From NCBI GenBank assembly GCA_017642935.1, contig JAEPOK010000003.1:62001-126000 (forward strand): 64,000 bases of DNA, written 5' to 3'. Within the stretch, counting starts at the first letter, position 1. Each line of letters opens with the position of its first letter. The stretch comes from Hyphomicrobiales bacterium. GTDB taxonomy: Bacteria; Pseudomonadota; Alphaproteobacteria; Rhizobiales; MH13. The notes beneath the pieces were generated by a model, which ran no database searches, was not told where the DNA came from, and worked only from the letters and a program-made list of their open reading frames with translations. Below, one piece after another: positions 1-8,329 of the stretch. The translations under genes and the position numbers were made by a program.

Positions 1-195
1 GCCGGTGACCAGAACGATGGCGATCTGGAACGTGGGATCACTTTGGTGAAACAGCGCCAAGGTCTTGCCGACACGATCAGCCGGGCACAGCATTATGGCG
101 CCGTGGCAGCCGACGCGCTCGATGGGCTACCGGCGAGCCCACAAAAGGACGCTCTGCTGGATGCCGTGGCGTTCTGCATCGACCGCGTGACCTAG
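1..195 (+). CDS. Polyprenyl (octaprenyl-type) diphosphate synthase, C-terminal fragment
   Basis: An open frame enters from the left edge in frame 1 and ends at TAG 193-195, giving 64 residues. The sequence resembles the C-terminus of trans-polyprenyl diphosphate synthases (IspB family): an LERGI helix, then HYGAVAADAL and a final helix that in homologues follows 'FPDSPEKEALL'. Such enzymes make the isoprenoid tail of ubiquinone. The Asp-rich catalytic motifs lie outside the window, so chain length and activity cannot be judged. The family call rests on similarity of the tail only. Confidence 0.7.
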   Translation, partial: AGDQNDGDLERGITLVKQRQGLADTISRAQHYGAVAADALDGLPASPQKDALLDAVAFCIDRVT

Positions 196-358
196 ACCAG
201 CAAGGTTTCTGGGCACAACGGCTCGACTTTAACCGTTCCATCCAATGGACCATGGACCGAAGGACCCGGTGGCGTTAGGGCTTAGGCCCTGATATTGCAC
301 CGCACACAGATCAGGCTCACCTAACCCACCCACTGCCCGCCAAGGGACGTTGACCATC

Positions 359-3103
359 ATGAATGCATCCACCGCATCTGCTGCCGTTTTGACCGAAACC
401 GCGCATCCAGACACGGCTCACGCATGGGTCTATTCGTTCGGTGGCGGCAGCGCGGACGGCGAAGCGTCCATGCGCAACCTGCTCGGCGGCAAGGGCGCCA
501 ATCTGGCCGAGATGAGCCGCATTGGCCTGCCGGTGCCTCCTGGGTTCACGATCACCACCGAGGTGTGCACGCATTTTTATGCCAATGAGCGAACCTATCC
601 CGATGGTCTGATGGATCAGATCGATGGCGCGCTCGCCAAGATCGCGTCGATCACCGGCAAGACCTTCGGCTCGAACGATAATCCGCTGCTCCTGTCCGTG
701 CGGTCCGGCGCGCGTGTCTCCATGCCCGGCATGATGGACACGGTGCTCAATCTCGGCCTCAACGACGTCACCGTCGAGGCGTTGGCACGTTTGTCGGGCG
801 ATGAGCGCTTTGCCTGCGACAGCTATCGCCGGTTCATCCAGATGTATGGCGATGTGGTCATGGGTGTCGATCATGAGCTGTTCGAAGACGCGCTCGGCGC
901 CGCCAAGGATACGCGCGGGGTTGAACTCGACACGGATCTGACCGCCGATGATTGGCGCGACCTGATCAAGCAGTTCAAGGCCATCATCGAAGAGGATGCC
1001 GGCGAGGCTTTCCCGCAGGACCCGTTCGATCAGTTGCACGGCGCGGTCGGCGCGGTGTTCAAAAGCTGGATGGTGCCGCGCGCCATTACCTACCGCATGC
1101 TGCACGACTATCCCGAAACCTGGGGCACGGCGGTCAATGTGCAGGCGATGGTGTTCGGCAATATGGGCGAGCGCTCGGCAACCGGTGTGGCCTTCACGCG
1201 CAACCCATCTACGGGCGAAAAAGCGCTTTACGGCGAGTATCTCATCAATGCGCAGGGCGAGGACGTCGTCGCCGGTATTCGAACGCCACGGCCTTTGACC
1301 AAAAGGGCGCGTGAGGAGGCTGATGTGGCCTCGCCATCGCTGGAAGAGGCGATGCCCGCCGCGTTTGAGGAATTCACCAAATATTGCGATGTGCTCGAAG
1401 CGCATTACCACGACATGCAGGACATGGAGTTCACTGTCGAAAACGGGACGCTCTGGATGCTGCAAACCCGCAGCGGCAAGCGCACCACCAAGGCGGCGAT
1501 GAAGATTGCCGTCGACATGGTGGCCGAAGGTCTGATCACCTCCGATGAGGCGCTCATGCGGCTTGATCCGGCGGCCATCGATCAGTTGTTGCACCCGACC
1601 ATCGACGAGAACGCCGAACGCCAGATCATTGCGCGCGGACTTCCGGCCTCGCCCGGCGCAGCGACCGGCGAAATCGTGCTGACCTCGGCGGCGGCTGAAG
1701 AAGCGGCGGCCGCTGGCCGCGATTGCATTCTGGTGCGGGTGGAAACCAGCCCCGAAGACATTCACGGCATGCACGCCGCCAAGGGCATTTTGACCGCGCG
1801 TGGCGGCATGACCAGCCACGCCGCCGTGGTGGCGCGCGGCATGGGCACGCCCTGCGTGTCCGGCGCAGGTAGCTTACGCATCAACAATGATACCGGCGTC
1901 ATTTCCTCCGGTCCGACCAAGCTGAAGGCTGGCGACACCATCACGATCGATGGCGCGACCGGCGAGGTGATGCTTGGCGCAGTGGCGATGCAAGAGCCGG
2001 AACTGACCGGCGAATTTTCCGCCGTCATGGAATGGGCCGATGCAACGCGCCGGATGACGGTGCGCACCAACGCCGAGACGCCGGCAGATGCTGAAACCGC
2101 GCGCAAATATGGTGCTGAAGGCATCGGGCTTTGCCGCACCGAGCACATGTTCTTTGAAGGCGACCGGATTGTCTCGGTGCGACAGATGATCCTCGCTGAT
2201 GACCCGGCTGAGCGGCAAAAGGCGCTCGACAAGCTGCTGCCGATGCAGCGCGGGGATTTCAAACAGTTGTTTGAAATCATGGCCGGTCTGCCGGTGACGA
2301 TCCGCCTGCTCGATCCGCCACTACACGAGTTCCTGCCGCGCACCGACGAAGAGATGGACGCGGTCGCCGCCGATATTGGCGTGGATGTCGAGCTGTTGCG
2401 CGAGCGTACCAACGAGTTGCACGAGTTCAACCCGATGCTTGGCCATCGCGGCTGCCGTTTGGCGATTTCTTATCCCGAAGTGGCCCGTATGCAGGCCCGG
2501 GCTATCTTCGAAGCCGCTATCGAAGCCGCCGCTGCGACCGGCAGCCCGGTGGAACCGGAGGTCATGGTGCCATTGGTGGCCACCAAGGCTGAGCTCGATT
2601 TCGTCAAAGCCGCGATTGACGGGGTGGCCGAGGCGGTGATGGCCGAGAAAGGCGTCACGATCCCCTACACGGTGGGCACGATGATCGAACTGCCGCGTGC
2701 CGCTCTGCGTGCAGGCGAGATTGCCCAGTCGGCGCAATTCTTCTCGTTTGGCACCAACGATCTGACGCAGACGACGTTTGGCATTTCTCGCGACGATGCC
2801 GGGCAGTTCCTGGGCACCTATGAGCGCCTGGGCGTGATGGACAAGGACCCGTTCGTGACGCTCGATCAGGATGGTGTCGGCGAACTGGTCAAAATCGCCA
2901 CCGAGCGGGGCAAGGCCGTAAGCCCTCAAATGAAGATGGGTATTTGCGGCGAGCATGGCGGCGACCCCGCCTCCATCGGCTTTTGCGAAACCGTTGGGCT
3001 TGATTACGTGTCGTGTTCGCCATTCCGCGTGCCGATCGCGCGTCTCGCCGCCGCTCAGGCTGCCCTGCGCGAGAAGCAGTCTGACGGGTCTGGTGCCTCT
3101 TGA
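359..3103 (+). CDS. ppdK: Pyruvate, phosphate dikinase
   Basis: Interconverts pyruvate + ATP + Pi and PEP + AMP + PPi in the cytoplasm, a gluconeogenic or PPi-linked glycolytic step. 914 residues, full family length. The N-terminal nucleotide-binding domain begins with GGKGANLAEMSRIGLPVPPG. The swivelling phosphohistidine domain has GGMTSHAAVVARG, with the carrier His at about residue 487. The C-terminal PEP/pyruvate barrel ends with CGEHGGDP, with the catalytic Cys at about 863. ATG 359 is preferred because AAGGGA at 342-347 is well spaced for it; an in-frame TTG at 350 is too close. A MeaB-type gene overlaps its end and is probably co-transcribed. Confidence 0.97.
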   Translation: MNASTASAAVLTETAHPDTAHAWVYSFGGGSADGEASMRNLLGGKGANLAEMSRIGLPVPPGFTITTEVCTHFYANERTYPDGLMDQIDGALAKIASITGKTFGSNDNPLLLSVRSGARVSMPGMMDTVLNLGLNDVTVEALARLSGDERFACDSYRRFIQMYGDVVMGVDHELFEDALGAAKDTRGVELDTDLTADDWRDLIKQFKAIIEEDAGEAFPQDPFDQLHGAVGAVFKSWMVPRAITYRMLHDYPETWGTAVNVQAMVFGNMGERSATGVAFTRNPSTGEKALYGEYLINAQGEDVVAGIRTPRPLTKRAREEADVASPSLEEAMPAAFEEFTKYCDVLEAHYHDMQDMEFTVENGTLWMLQTRSGKRTTKAAMKIAVDMVAEGLITSDEALMRLDPAAIDQLLHPTIDENAERQIIARGLPASPGAATGEIVLTSAAAEEAAAAGRDCILVRVETSPEDIHGMHAAKGILTARGGMTSHAAVVARGMGTPCVSGAGSLRINNDTGVISSGPTKLKAGDTITIDGATGEVMLGAVAMQEPELTGEFSAVMEWADATRRMTVRTNAETPADAETARKYGAEGIGLCRTEHMFFEGDRIVSVRQMILADDPAERQKALDKLLPMQRGDFKQLFEIMAGLPVTIRLLDPPLHEFLPRTDEEMDAVAADIGVDVELLRERTNELHEFNPMLGHRGCRLAISYPEVARMQARAIFEAAIEAAAATGSPVEPEVMVPLVATKAELDFVKAAIDGVAEAVMAEKGVTIPYTVGTMIELPRAALRAGEIAQSAQFFSFGTNDLTQTTFGISRDDAGQFLGTYERLGVMDKDPFVTLDQDGVGELVKIATERGKAVSPQMKMGICGEHGGDPASIGFCETVGLDYVSCSPFRVPIARLAAAQAALREKQSDGSGAS

Positions 3104-3977
3104 GGACTTAAAGACCGGCGGCAAGCGCGCGATTGCCCGCGCGCTGTCGCGTCTTGATCGAACGAACCTGACCGTTGAGGATGCGGCGCTTCTTGATGAA
3201 GCCTTCGCCGCGCCATTAGGCATGGTGATCGGCCTCACTGGACCGCCCGGCGTTGGCAAAAGCACCCTCACCCAAGCCCTGATCGAACGACTTCGCGCGA
3301 CCGGGAAATCAGTCGCTGTGATCGCTGTCGATCCATCCTCACAAAAAACCGGTGGTGCGTTGTTGGGCGACCGCACGCGGCTTTCCCTTGACCCGGAAGA
3401 TGCCAAACTTTTCGTGCGCTCGCTGGCTGCCCGTGATCGACTGGGAGGGCTTTCGGATCACGCCATCGCCGCGACGATGCTGCTGCGCGCTTTGTTCGAC
3501 GTGGTGCTGGTCGAAACGGTCGGCATAGGCCAGTCGGACGCTGACGTCGCACTGATCGCCGATAGGAGCCTGCTTTGCGTGCAGCCGGGTTCGGGCGATG
3601 CCCTGCAGTTCATGAAGGCCGGCATCATGGAATGGCCGGATGTTATCGCCGTGACAAAAGCCGACACAGGCGCGCTCGCCCGCAGGGCGCGGGCCGATGT
3701 GGAAGGCGCGCTTGGGCTTGCTGCCTTTGATGGCCAGGGTCCGAGCGTCTGTTTGGTTTCAGCGCGAACCGGCGATGGCGTTGATGAGTTGGTGAGCGCG
3801 CTTGTCACTGACGTAAAGATTGACCGACAGGGCCAAGCCGAGCATTTGCTTGACGATGCCGTCACGCGCAGGTTCGGCAGCCATGGCGCCTCGCAATTGG
3901 ATACAGACGCTGCGCTGCACCAAGCCAATGGCCCCTTCGGCGCAATTCTTCAGGCGGCTGAGAAGCTTTCACGTTAG
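3093..3977 (+). CDS. MeaB/ArgK-family GTPase (acyl-CoA mutase chaperone type)
   Basis: P-loop GTPase of the MeaB/ArgK family. Members protect and load B12 in methylmalonyl-CoA-type mutases. Visible motifs are Walker A GPPGVGKST at about residue 50, the family signature DPSSQKTGGALLGDRTRL, ETVGIGQSD (G3) and VTKAD (G4). About 294 residues from GTG 3093, which overlaps the ppdK stop by 11 bases; the frame is open further upstream inside ppdK, so the start is inferred. The C-terminal dimerisation region is short and atypical. No mutase gene lies in the window, so the partner is unknown. The stop codon interlocks with that of the convergent araC-type gene. Confidence 0.85.
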   Translation: MPLEDLKTGGKRAIARALSRLDRTNLTVEDAALLDEAFAAPLGMVIGLTGPPGVGKSTLTQALIERLRATGKSVAVIAVDPSSQKTGGALLGDRTRLSLDPEDAKLFVRSLAARDRLGGLSDHAIAATMLLRALFDVVLVETVGIGQSDADVALIADRSLLCVQPGSGDALQFMKAGIMEWPDVIAVTKADTGALARRARADVEGALGLAAFDGQGPSVCLVSARTGDGVDELVSALVTDVKIDRQGQAEHLLDDAVTRRFGSHGASQLDTDAALHQANGPFGAILQAAEKLSR

Positions 3978-4858
3978 GCGGCGACGGCCTGCTTGCGTTC
4001 CTCGCGCGGCGACATGCCGAACTTGCGCGCATATTCTCGGCTGAATTGGGTTGGGCTTTCATAACCGACATCGAATGCGACGCTCGACACGCTGCGACTC
4101 GTTTCGTTCAGCAGCCGTTGGGCTTCTATCAACCTGATCGCCTTTTGGTATTGAAGGGGCGTGTTGCCCGTGACGGCCTTGAAATGCTCGTGAAAGGTCG
4201 AGACGCTCATGCCGGCCAGCGCCGCAAGATCACGCACGGCCAGAGGCTCGCGAAAGCTGTCCTGAATACGTCTGATTGCTTTGGCGATCCGCACGGCATG
4301 ACTATCAATCCGCAATAGCTCGCGCAGCATTCCGCCATGATCTGCCATCAATAGGCGGAAGTGAATCTCGCGGCGGATAAGCGGTTCCAAAACCCGGGCG
4401 TCGAGCGGGTTGGTGTGGAGCGCCAGCAGCCGGTGCATGGCATCTGTTAGCCCCTGATCGGCCTCGCCGACATCAATGCTGTAGGCCGCGGTGGTCGATG
4501 GCAGCACATCGCTGACTTCATCGTAAAGGCTGCGCACCAGAGCCATGTCCAGTTCGATGACGATGGCAAGATAGGGCTTGGATCGCGATGCCTCCAAGAC
4601 TTGCGTCGTTACTGGCAAATCATGACTGACGATCATCGATTGACCAGCACGCATAACCAACCGGCGTTGGCCTAAGATCAACTCCTTGGCACCCTGGGCC
4701 ACCAAACACAGGACGGGCCGATATATCTGCTTACGCCTACATTGCTTCCTATGATCGTGCACGATGGCCATTCGTGGGGCTTCACAGAAGCTCACACCAT
4801 CGCTCGGTGGATGGTGAGAAGAAAAATCGTAAATATCTGAAATTATTGTGTTTAACAC
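3974..4858 (-). CDS. AraC-family transcriptional regulator
   Basis: 294 residues. The N-terminal two thirds match the AraC-type ligand-binding N-terminus found in regulators of short-chain dehydrogenase genes. The last ~100 residues hold two helix-turn-helix motifs: AVRDLAALAGMSVSTFHEHF and a second containing SSVAFDVGYESPTQFSREYA. It is divergent from the SDR gene across a 164-base spacer carrying two 12-base direct repeats 21 bases apart, the geometry expected for AraC-type binding. It probably controls the SDR gene and perhaps itself. The inducer cannot be told. Confidence 0.92.
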   Translation of the reverse strand: MLNTIISDIYDFSSHHPPSDGVSFCEAPRMAIVHDHRKQCRRKQIYRPVLCLVAQGAKELILGQRRLVMRAGQSMIVSHDLPVTTQVLEASRSKPYLAIVIELDMALVRSLYDEVSDVLPSTTAAYSIDVGEADQGLTDAMHRLLALHTNPLDARVLEPLIRREIHFRLLMADHGGMLRELLRIDSHAVRIAKAIRRIQDSFREPLAVRDLAALAGMSVSTFHEHFKAVTGNTPLQYQKAIRLIEAQRLLNETSRSVSSVAFDVGYESPTQFSREYARKFGMSPREERKQAVAA

Positions 4859-4932
4859 GGTTCGCTCCTGGACTTCTGGGCTTCACTCTCGCACACGACT
4901 GAAAAAACGCCAACGATAAATCCTAGCGTTCG

Positions 4933-4965
4933 GAGAAATAGGCAAAATTTTGCGAGAAATTGGCA
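4933..4965. promoter_or_regulatory. Candidate AraC-type operator: direct repeat with 21-base period
   Basis: GAGAAATAGGCA (4933-4944) and GAGAAATTGGCA (4954-4965) differ at one base and are exactly 21 bases apart, two helical turns. Between them lies the palindrome GCAAAATTTTGC (4942-4953). The site sits between the divergent AraC-type regulator and the SDR gene, about 58 bases before the SDR start. That AraC proteins bind such tandem half-sites is established; that this regulator binds here is inference. Confidence 0.55.
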
Positions 4966-5022
4966 GGCGCGACAGCCGCCGCCTGGCTATCTGTTGTTCA
5001 TCAACCCAACAGGAGCCAATCC

Positions 5023-5850
5023 ATGACCGATTCCACCGCGAAAACCATACTCATCACCGGCGCCTCTTCGGGCATCGGCAAGGCCACCGCCAAACACTTT
5101 CAAGCGCAGGGCTGGAACGTGATCGCCACGATGCGCTCGCCGGACACGGAAACTGAACTGACCGCGCTGGATAATGTGCTGGTTACGAAGCTCGACGTGA
5201 CGGACCAAGCCTCAATTGATGCGGCAGTGGCAGAGGGGTTGGCCCGGTTTGGCGCCATCGACGCTCTGGTCAACAATGCCGGTTACGGCGCCTATGGCCC
5301 GTTAGAAGCCTTTGACATGGACGGCATACGCCGGCAGTTCGACACCAATGTCATTGGCCTGCTGGGTACCACCAAGGCGGTTTTGCCCCATATGCGCGCC
5401 GCCAAGTCCGGCACCATCGTCAACATCTCATCGATCGGCGGCAAGATGACCTTTCCCTTGGGCACGCTTTATCATGGCAGCAAGTTCGCCGTGGAAGGCC
5501 TGTCCGAAGCGCTGCACTATGAGTTGGAACCACTGGGCGTGCGCGTGAAGATCATCGAACCTGGCATGATCAAAACCGACTTTGGCGGTCGCTCGTTCGA
5601 CTTCCAGAACGACGAGAGCCTTGCAGAGTATCAGGGCACTGTTGCTGCTTTGATGGCGAGTTTTGCCAATGTCGGCGACCAAGCATCTGAACCGAGCCTG
5701 GTTGCCGATGTTATCTGGAATGCGGTCAATGATGGTTCCGATCAACTGCGGTACACCGCTGGCGAGGATGCCGCGCAGTATATGGCCAACCGCAAGGCGT
5801 TGGACGATGAAACCTTTATCGCCGGCATCAAGGAGCAGTTTGGTCTCTAA
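5023..5850 (+). CDS. Short-chain dehydrogenase/reductase
   Basis: Classical SDR, 275 residues, NAD(P)(H)-dependent oxidoreductase of unknown substrate. It has the Rossmann motif TGASSGIG near residue 13, NNAG, NISSIGG with the catalytic Ser, and YHGSK with Tyr150 and Lys154. The start is ATG 5023 with AGGAG at 5011-5015; the frame is open upstream but lacks such a site. It resembles the SDRs that often sit beside AraC regulators in proteobacteria. Expression probably depends on the divergent AraC-type gene. A strong terminator follows 30 bases after the stop. Confidence 0.93.
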   Translation: MTDSTAKTILITGASSGIGKATAKHFQAQGWNVIATMRSPDTETELTALDNVLVTKLDVTDQASIDAAVAEGLARFGAIDALVNNAGYGAYGPLEAFDMDGIRRQFDTNVIGLLGTTKAVLPHMRAAKSGTIVNISSIGGKMTFPLGTLYHGSKFAVEGLSEALHYELEPLGVRVKIIEPGMIKTDFGGRSFDFQNDESLAEYQGTVAALMASFANVGDQASEPSLVADVIWNAVNDGSDQLRYTAGEDAAQYMANRKALDDETFIAGIKEQFGL

Positions 5851-5882
5851 AGGCGATTTAGCACCGCCCCTATAGGATAAAG

Positions 5883-5912
5883 CCGCAGGCGTCTTTTCGC
5901 CTGCGGTTTTTC
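5883..5912 (+). terminator. Intrinsic terminator after the SDR gene
   Basis: Perfect 9-bp stem CCGCAGGCG (5883-5891) / CGCCTGCGG (5898-5906), loop TCTTTT, then TTTTT at 5907-5911. It closes the SDR transcription unit. Confidence 0.92.
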
Positions 5913-6021
5913 GCGCATGATCTTGCCACACGGCGTCCCTTGTCAGGCCATGATTGATCGCCAAACACACGCGCATCCGCGTCACCTGTACGCTTTGGGT
6001 GGGCCGGTTTCTTAGGCTCTT

Positions 6022-6047
6022 CTTAAGGCGACTTAACCGGCCTTAAC
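6022..6047. promoter_or_regulatory. Three phased CTTAA boxes upstream of the sleB-like gene
   Basis: CTTAA occurs at 6022, 6032 and 6042, exactly 10 bases apart, the last extending to CTTAAC. This resembles a CtrA-type site (TTAA-N7-TTAA), but the spacing is N6, so it is not canonical. It lies in the 389-base gap 5851-6239 (after the SDR terminator), about 190 bases before the hydrolase start. The rest of the gap shows no gene. Confidence 0.35.
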
Positions 6048-6239
6048 CCAACTGTCCCAACTCAAAACGCTTTGTCCTTCAGCGCTTTACGGCTTTGCAA
6101 GGTTAACGCTCTATCACCAAGACTGTTCAGATGCGGCGAATGGGAGCTCTCCACATTTGAACAACGGTATGGCGATGGGTTGAACGCCGCACATGTGTGC
6201 CGTGCTTCGGTTGGGGTTTTGCGTAGGAGTTGCGAATCC

Positions 6240-7499
6240 ATGTCTGGTGTTGAGCCTGTCGCCAAACACCGCCTGCCTGAAAAACTGACGCTGACGGTCC
6301 GTCGTGGACCGTCTGCTGATGATGAGGCAAAGGCGACGAAATCCGGCAAGTGGCTTAGTGCCTCGCTTGCCAAGCTGCGGGCCAATGCGCTCGCCAAATC
6401 AACGGCGCTCGCGCTGTTTGGTTCCCTCCTTGCGCTTTCTCAGCCATCGACGACCGGTCATCTGGACGCCGCCCATCTTCTTGGGCTCGACGGTCCGGGC
6501 GCCGAGCGGTGGCAGACCTTCTTGATGGCCTCGCCAGCCGGTTCCATTCACGAGGCGACGCTGCATCTTGATGAAGATCGCGGCGAAGGCCTCGCCCATG
6601 CCGGCGTCGGTCGCCTTGCCGAGGACGGCGTGCGTCAGGCCGCCATAGCGCCGGCCAACGCGTCCGTTCTGGCCGCCGATCCAATCATCACCGGCTCCAT
6701 TCCGCAGGATGCAAGGCCCGATGGCCCTGATCCGCTGGTTGCGCGCGATGCACGTGCGAATATGGAGATCACCCCGGTCGTCCACGCGCTGCTCGAAGCG
6801 CGCCGCGCGCCAGTATCCTTGTTCACCCAACATCCCTTTGCTCGCGTCGAGATTGCCAGCCTGCCGGCCGATGGTTTTGGCGGCTATATCGGCATGATCG
6901 CGCCGGACCCGGACGTCATGATGGCGACCGTGGATGAGCCGCAAGAGGCAGGCGAGGCTTTCGATGAGTTCGGGACGCCAGGCGAAAACATCGCCAGCGA
7001 CTACGCTATGGCGATGGTCGATCCGTCGGCGGCAACCTCAGCGTTGGCCGAGACCGAAGGGCAGCAGCAGATATCGGCGTTTTTGAATAATGATCGCCAG
7101 TTTGAGTGCCTTGCCGAAGGCATCTATTTCGAGGCGCGCGGTGAGCCGCGCCGCGGACAGGTTGCGGTTGCCCAGGTGATCATGAACCGGGTGAACCATG
7201 ACGAGTTCCCCGACACAATCTGTGGCGTCGTTTATCAGAACCAGCATTGGCGCAATCGCTGCCAGTTCTCCTTCGCTTGCGATGGCGTTCCTGAGCGGAT
7301 CACCGAACGTGCTGCCTGGGATGTGGCTGAAGGCGTGGCGCGTCAAGTGCTCGAGGGCCGTGACCTGATCGATACCATCGAAGAGTCCACTCACTATCAC
7401 GCGACCTATGTCCGCCCGCGCTGGGCACCGCGCATGATCCGCCTGGATCGCGTCGGTCTGCACATCTTTTACAAAGGTCGCTACGGCGGCTGGCGTTAG
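6240..7499 (+). CDS. SleB-type cell wall hydrolase
   Basis: About 419 residues. The C-terminal ~130 residues are a Hydrolase_2 (SleB) domain: CLAEGIYFEARGEPRRGQ with the probable catalytic Glu near residue 298, then VAQVIMNRV, CQFSFACDG and STHYHATYVRP. Such enzymes cleave peptidoglycan. A hydrophobic stretch near residue 50 (STALALFGSLLALS) suggests a membrane anchor, placing the domain in the periplasm. The middle is acidic and low in recognisable motifs. ATG 6240 is chosen for AGGAG at 6225-6229, although the frame is open back to 6072. A GANTC site (GAATC, 6234-6238) sits just before the start. It overlaps convergent ispE by 4 bases. Confidence 0.88.
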   Translation: MSGVEPVAKHRLPEKLTLTVRRGPSADDEAKATKSGKWLSASLAKLRANALAKSTALALFGSLLALSQPSTTGHLDAAHLLGLDGPGAERWQTFLMASPAGSIHEATLHLDEDRGEGLAHAGVGRLAEDGVRQAAIAPANASVLAADPIITGSIPQDARPDGPDPLVARDARANMEITPVVHALLEARRAPVSLFTQHPFARVEIASLPADGFGGYIGMIAPDPDVMMATVDEPQEAGEAFDEFGTPGENIASDYAMAMVDPSAATSALAETEGQQQISAFLNNDRQFECLAEGIYFEARGEPRRGQVAVAQVIMNRVNHDEFPDTICGVVYQNQHWRNRCQFSFACDGVPERITERAAWDVAEGVARQVLEGRDLIDTIEESTHYHATYVRPRWAPRMIRLDRVGLHIFYKGRYGGWR

Positions 7500-8317
7500 G
7501 TCAAAGCACCGCTTGTCACCCACCAATCGGGGTGACCATTCGCCACCTTCTGGGCGAGCGCAGCGGCGTCGTCGGCGGTCTCTAGCAAAGCAAAACACGT
7601 CGCACCGGACCCCGACATGCGGGCGAACGGCGCTTGGGTCAGCGCGTCTAGGCAGTTTGAAATCTGCGGTTCCAAACCAATAGCTGGCGCCATCAGGTCA
7701 TTGCGCGTGATTTGAAGGTAGTCCACCAATTCCTCAAAGGAGGCTGGTTTCGGCCATTCCGGCATTGGCGCATTGGATTTCTGATCAAGCGCCTTGAAGA
7801 CGTCTGGTGTCGAAACGCCGACGCCTGGATTGACCAGCACCACATGCGCCGCAGGCAAAGAAGCAGGCTGGCGCTCCTCTCCGATGCCGCTGACGATAGC
7901 TGGCGTTCCGGCAAGACACATGGGAACGTCGGCACCGAGCGCCAGGCAATCTGCCAGTTCGCTCGCTGACAAATCGCGGCCACGGGTCAGGAGACGGATC
8001 AGCGCTGCGGCATCCGCCGACCCACCGCCGATGCCAGAGGCTACGGGTAAGTTCTTGGTCAGATGAATGCGAACCGGATCGCGTGCTTCGCCCCAATGGC
8101 GGACCAACGCAAGCGCGGCGCCGAGCGTGTTGTCGGCGAGTGGCGGAACGCCATCAGCGAACGGCCCATCGACTGTCAGCTGATCGGTATCGCTAGGAGA
8201 TGCTGAAATCTCATCGCCGACATCGGCGAACGCAACCAACGAATGCAGCGTGTGATAGCTGTCGGCACGCTGCCCGGTGACGTGCAGCGCAAGGTTCAGC
8301 TTGGCAGGCGCCAGCAT
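7496..8317 (-). CDS. ispE: 4-diphosphocytidyl-2-C-methyl-D-erythritol kinase
   Basis: Phosphorylates the 2-hydroxyl of CDP-methylerythritol in the MEP isoprenoid pathway. 273 residues, normal length. It starts with APAKLNLALHVTG, the substrate-binding Lys motif, and has the GHMP-kinase ATP loop PVASGIGGGSADAAA near residue 92. The C-terminal motif ARMSGSGATCFAL is intact. It lies 12 bases after the TPR gene and is probably co-transcribed with it. The products feed ubiquinone, undecaprenol and, if present, bacteriochlorophyll phytol and carotenoids. Confidence 0.96.
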   Translation of the reverse strand: MLAPAKLNLALHVTGQRADSYHTLHSLVAFADVGDEISASPSDTDQLTVDGPFADGVPPLADNTLGAALALVRHWGEARDPVRIHLTKNLPVASGIGGGSADAAALIRLLTRGRDLSASELADCLALGADVPMCLAGTPAIVSGIGEERQPASLPAAHVVLVNPGVGVSTPDVFKALDQKSNAPMPEWPKPASFEELVDYLQITRNDLMAPAIGLEPQISNCLDALTQAPFARMSGSGATCFALLETADDAAALAQKVANGHPDWWVTSGALT

Positions 8318-8329
8318 GGCGGCTCGCCA

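Noticed and set aside
317..1819. 500-codon open frame antisense to ppdK
   Set aside because: It is the complement of a canonical enzyme, has no family motifs, and its His/Arg/Gly-rich composition is typical of antisense frames in high-GC DNA.
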